Shown here: positions 26,442 to 29,085 of the stretch, piece by piece | Numbering within the stretch: position 1 is the stretch's first letter | Layout of the letters: each line of letters opens with the position of its first letter | Source of the DNA: PNAI01 sp964575715 | GTDB lineage: Bacteria; Pseudomonadota; Alphaproteobacteria; Rhizobiales; Xanthobacteraceae | Reading direction: 5' to 3' | NCBI GenBank assembly: GCA_964575715.1 | Contig: CAZNSG010000163.1 | Span: forward strand, 1 to 29,085 | DNA length: 29,085 bases | Notes under the pieces: model-generated | Databases searched by the model: none | Seen by the model: only the letters and a program-made list of their open reading frames with translations | What the model was told of the DNA's origin: nothing | Made by a program: the position numbers and the translations under genes

Positions 26442-26836
26442 TCATCGACACTTCGGCAATCATTGCCATTCTTCGCTACGAACCAGAGGCAGCTTTCTTT
26501 GCCCGAGCGATCGCGGACGCTAACGGTTGCCGGGTCAGCGCTGTCAATTATGTGGAAGCCGCCGTTGTCATTGATGCGAGCGGTGATCCGATCGCCAGCC
26601 GGCGCGTCGATGATTTTTTTAAGACAGCCAGAATTTCGATTGAGGCCGTCACCCCAATCCACGCGCAAATTGCCCGCCACGCCTACAGGGATTTCGGCCG
26701 AGGCAGCGGGCATCCCGCCAAGCTAAATTTCGGAGATTGTTTCGCTTACGCTCTGGCAAAAACCATGGACGAGCCTCTGTTATTCAAGGGCAACGATTTC
26801 ACGCACACTGACATAACTTCGGTTACGCCAATATGA
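26438..26836 (+). CDS. vapC: VapC-type PIN-domain ribonuclease toxin
   Basis: A 132-residue PIN-domain toxin, a metal-dependent ribonuclease that in known VapCs cuts tRNA or rRNA. The acidic residues are in place: Asp4 in MIIDTSAIIAIL, Glu40 in NYVEA, Asp100 in LNFGDCFAYALAK, and Asp120 in LLFKGNDF. The form matches the VapC partners of PSK-type VapB. It appears intact, so the system is probably functional. The target RNA cannot be predicted. Confidence 0.93.
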   Translation: MIIDTSAIIAILRYEPEAAFFARAIADANGCRVSAVNYVEAAVVIDASGDPIASRRVDDFFKTARISIEAVTPIHAQIARHAYRDFGRGSGHPAKLNFGDCFAYALAKTMDEPLLFKGNDFTHTDITSVTPI

Positions 26837-26912
26837 TTTGTTCATCTGGCGACCTTCCGAAACGCCAAAAAAATGGTGCCGTGGGAATTGCCCGCGACAC
26901 CGACAATGGAGC

Positions 26913-26940
26913 CAAGTTAGTAGCACGCAAACTTGTTTTT
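26913..26940 (+). terminator. putative intrinsic terminator of vapBC
   Basis: CAAGTT and AACTTG form a perfect six-base stem around an 11-base loop, directly followed by TTTTT. The stem is short and has only two G-C pairs, so it is weak, but position and orientation suit vapBC. Confidence 0.4.
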
Positions 26941-26969
26941 ATTGAACGCTACGCTAGACGCTCACTCCC

Positions 26970-27440
26970 TCATTTCGGCACCACATACGCATACACGCGC
27001 TCGCGCGGATAGACCGCCACGCCAACGCGTTTATTGTGGTTGCCGGATATGATGATTGGGTTGCCGTTATCGTCAAAGCCAGTGACGATGCCCACATGGC
27101 CGCCGTTCTTGCCGCGAGTCATGACCGCGATTGCGCCGACCTGCGGCCACCATAAGCGCTTGCCGTAAGATGCGAACGAACTCGCCGCATCGGAGCCCGT
27201 GCCCGGATGGCCTGTGCGCTTGAGCACGAAGTTCATAAAGCGCGCGCACCAGACCCGGTCCCAGCCGGTTGGGTTGGTGCCAATCCAGCGCTTGGCTTCG
27301 ACAATGATGTCGGAAGAACGCTCGGAACTTGCCAGAATTTTTTTGCTGGGCTTGGCAGCCAAAGCACTGTCTGTGCCGGCGGCGAGGATCGTGGTGGATA
27401 AAGCTGCAATGGCGAGGCAACCAAACGCGATGCGACGCAT
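26970..27440 (-). CDS. secreted TIGR02594/NlpC-like cysteine-hydrolase-fold protein
   Basis: A 156-residue exported protein. The signal peptide (about 1-29) ends at DSALAA. The mature part matches the TIGR02594 family, related to NlpC/P60 and CHAP folds: WCARFMNFVLKRTGHPGTGS (about 64-83) with candidate nucleophile Cys65, WPQVGAIAVMTRG, then GGHVGIVTGF (113-122) with candidate His115, and IISGNHNKRV. These suggest a peptidoglycan amidase or endopeptidase in the periplasm; activity is not shown by the sequence. GGAG lies nine bases before the ATG. It converges with vapC and follows aag on the same strand after 237 bases. Confidence 0.85.
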   Translation of the reverse strand: MRRIAFGCLAIAALSTTILAAGTDSALAAKPSKKILASSERSSDIIVEAKRWIGTNPTGWDRVWCARFMNFVLKRTGHPGTGSDAASSFASYGKRLWWPQVGAIAVMTRGKNGGHVGIVTGFDDNGNPIIISGNHNKRVGVAVYPRERVYAYVVPK

Positions 27441-27582
27441 TGTACGCTACTCCGTACTCAAACCAACGCCGCATCTAATTTACTTAACCATGGATTTTCA
27501 GATTAATCACTAGGTCCGGGTGCAATCGAGCTATGAAATAATTTCGACTGTTGCAACGAAAACACATTAATTTCGCCGCAAA

Positions 27583-27633
27583 GCGCGCGGTTAACACCGC
27601 TCATTGATCAGTTCACGATGGTTAACTCCGCGC
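27583..27633. repeat. imperfect dyad with GTTAAC arms
   Basis: GCGCGcgGTTAAC and GTTAACtcCGCGC are nearly symmetric around a 25-base centre. It lies between aag and the NlpC-like gene, both on the minus strand. The GTTAAC cores could be operator half-sites, or the arms could form a long hairpin; no T-run follows. Confidence 0.35.
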
Positions 27634-27677
27634 ACGAATTAATAAGTGGGCGCTCAGGCGGTATAAATATTTTTGTG

Positions 27678-28256
27678 CTAGCGGAATGGCTTGCTCAGGT
27701 AGCGTGAACCGGCCAGCCCATATCGCCATGGCCGTTCGGTCGCCTTGCTGATGCCGATCCGTTTCCCGGTCACGACCGCAAAGTTATCCACAGCTGTCCA
27801 CAGCTCGAAAGGAGGCCTATCCAAGGCGAGCCCGTAATGCGCTCCGGTTATTCCGAGCGCCTGGCACAACCGGCCGGGCCCCGCGCATAGTAGCCGATCG
27901 TCATCGGACGTGAGCCGCCGCCGGCGGCGCATGCGTGGCAATCCCGTTTGTGGCTCGATCGCCCGGATCAGCACGGCGCTGGCAAGGCCCTCGCAATCGC
28001 AGACAAAATTGAGGCACCAGTGCATGCCGTAGGAACGGTAGACGTAGGCATGGCCGGGCGGGCCGAACATCACGGCATTGCGAGCGGTGGGTCCGCCAAA
28101 GCTGTGCGCGGCCGGGTCGCTCTGGTCGTAGGCTTCCACCTCCACGATTAGACCCCCGACACCATCGAAAAGCAGGGTTGCGCCGATGAGCTCCGGTGCC
28201 ACCTTGTGCACACTGCGGGCAAAGAAAGCCGGACCAAATCTGCGCGGCTTTGGCAT
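27678..28256 (-). CDS. DNA-3-methyladenine glycosylase (AAG/MPG family)
   Basis: A 192-residue AAG/MPG-family base-excision glycosylase that removes alkylated purines such as 3-methyladenine and hypoxanthine. The family core is clear: LIVEVEAYDQSDPAAHSFGG (36-55), with catalytic Glu39 by comparison with human AAG; then TARNAVMFGPPGHAYVYRSY, MHWCLNFVC and CAGPGRLCQALGI. Length is normal for bacterial members. It is monofunctional by family (no lyase Lys). It diverges from ilvD; the 241-base gap between them should hold both promoters. Confidence 0.92.
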   Translation of the reverse strand: MPKPRRFGPAFFARSVHKVAPELIGATLLFDGVGGLIVEVEAYDQSDPAAHSFGGPTARNAVMFGPPGHAYVYRSYGMHWCLNFVCDCEGLASAVLIRAIEPQTGLPRMRRRRRLTSDDDRLLCAGPGRLCQALGITGAHYGLALDRPPFELWTAVDNFAVVTGKRIGISKATERPWRYGLAGSRYLSKPFR

Positions 28257-28497
28257 TGCGTTAACTTTAATCCTGCTGGCTGTGCTGGGCAGGCGAGGGT
28301 GTTGTGTGGCGCGCCGGCAACATCTCTAGAACATTTATGTCATGCAACACGCCAGCCCGCATCGCGCCGTGATTTAGCCACACGCCTCGCTGAAACCAAA
28401 CCACAACCAGGCGATCTCCCAAACCGTTGCGGCAATTCCGGTTTTCTTCACCGGAAGAGACGGCGGGGGTTTCGTCTGCGGGGGCCGAAAAACAGCA

Positions 28498-29085
28498 ATG
28501 GACGCCAGGACCAAGCTTAAAGCGAAGCTACCCAGTCGACACGTTACCGAGGGCCCCGAGCGGGCTCCACATCGGTCTTATTACTATGCCATGGGGCTGA
28601 CGCGGGCGCAGATCCATCAGCCCTTTGTCGGCGTCGCAACCTGCTGGAACGAAGCCGCCCCCTGCAACATCGCGCTCATGCGCCAAGCGCAGGCCGCCAA
28701 GAGGGGCGTCGCAGCCGCCGGCGGCACGCCGCGCGAGTTCTGCACCATCACCGTCACCGACGGCATCGCCATGGGCCATGAGGGCATGAAGTCCTCACTG
28801 CCCTCGCGCGAGGTGATCGCCGATTCCATCGAGCTCACCATGCGCGGCCATAGCTACGATGCTCTGATCGGACTTGCCGGCTGCGATAAGTCGCTGCCCG
28901 GCATGATGATGGCGATGTGCCGGCTCAACGTGCCTGCGATCTTCATTTACGGCGGATCGATCCTGCCCGGCACCTTCAAGGGCAAGCCGGTCACCGTGCA
29001 AGATGTGTTCGAAGCGGTCGGCAAACATTCGGTCGGTGCCATGTCGGACGCCGATCTCGATACGCTCGAACAGGTCGCTTGCCCC
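28498..29085 (+). CDS. ilvD: dihydroxy-acid dehydratase, 5' part
   Basis: The first 196 residues of IlvD, cut off by the window end. The enzyme dehydrates 2,3-dihydroxy-isovalerate and -methylvalerate in valine, isoleucine and leucine synthesis, using an Fe-S cluster. Visible landmarks are VGVATCWNEAAPCNIAL (44-60), with Cys49 and Cys56, TVTDGIAMGHEGMKSSLPSR (85-104), GLAGCDKSLPGMMMAM (125-140), with Cys129, and IFIYGGSILPG. The CWNEAAPCN form is typical of IlvD rather than of the related Edd. The ATG follows GGGGGCCGAAAAACAGCA, a weak ribosome-binding site. No leader peptide or attenuator was recognised upstream. Confidence 0.94.
   Translation, partial: MDARTKLKAKLPSRHVTEGPERAPHRSYYYAMGLTRAQIHQPFVGVATCWNEAAPCNIALMRQAQAAKRGVAAAGGTPREFCTITVTDGIAMGHEGMKSSLPSREVIADSIELTMRGHSYDALIGLAGCDKSLPGMMMAMCRLNVPAIFIYGGSILPGTFKGKPVTVQDVFEAVGKHSVGAMSDADLDTLEQVACP

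Noticed and set aside
26849..26876. TGGCG...CGCCA hairpin after vapC
   Set aside because: On the plus strand it is followed by A residues, not T, so it does not work as a vapBC terminator; on the minus strand the T-run precedes the stem.
28257..28497. attenuator or riboswitch before ilvD
   Set aside because: No leader peptide rich in branched-chain codons and no strong hairpin with a T-run was found; only a short CCGG dyad is present.

Overview
The window looks like a chromosomal segment of an alphaproteobacterium of the order Hyphomicrobiales (Rhizobiales), close to the Bradyrhizobium/Xanthobacteraceae side. Three things point there: the order pcm, tolC, popZ (DUF2497), valS; a PopZ-type polar organizing protein; and dispersed palindromic repeats of the kind common in these genomes. 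No integrase, transposase, phage gene or CRISPR array is visible.

Region 1 (1 to about 9.7 kb) is a Tad (tight adherence, Flp-type) pilus assembly locus. On the plus strand it runs tadG-like, tadE-like 1, tadE-like 2, cpaE/tadZ, cpaF/tadA, tadB, tadC and a tadD-like TPR lipoprotein. The prepilin peptidase cpaA/tadV and an unrecognised small membrane protein lie on the minus strand at its end. The Flp major pilin, CpaB and the secretin CpaC/RcpA are not in the window. The minor pilin-like proteins are rich in cysteine. The base composition is visibly more AT-rich than in region 3.

Region 2 (about 9.7 to 16.9 kb) is a surface-sugar block. rfbF and an SDR-family gene on the plus strand converge on rfbG, a GT2 glycosyltransferase and a SAM methyltransferase on the minus strand. 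RfbF and RfbG together make CDP-4-keto-6-deoxyglucose. RfbH, needed for 3,6-dideoxyhexoses, is absent, so another fate of that intermediate is likely. A tRNA-Cys gene and a large polytopic membrane protein close the block.

Region 3 (about 17 to 26.1 kb) is core-like: pcm, tolC, popZ and valS, then a tight series of a DUF2459 protein, an SDR-like protein and a beta-propeller protein. valS carries an in-frame palindromic repeat that adds about 37 residues to the synthetase. This is the most notable single observation here.

Region 4 (26.1 to 29.1 kb) holds a vapBC toxin-antitoxin pair with a consensus sigma-70 promoter, a secreted TIGR02594/NlpC-like protein, an AAG-family 3-methyladenine DNA glycosylase, and the 5' part of ilvD, which runs off the end. 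I found no clearly new multi-gene system; the candidates worth following are listed under findings.
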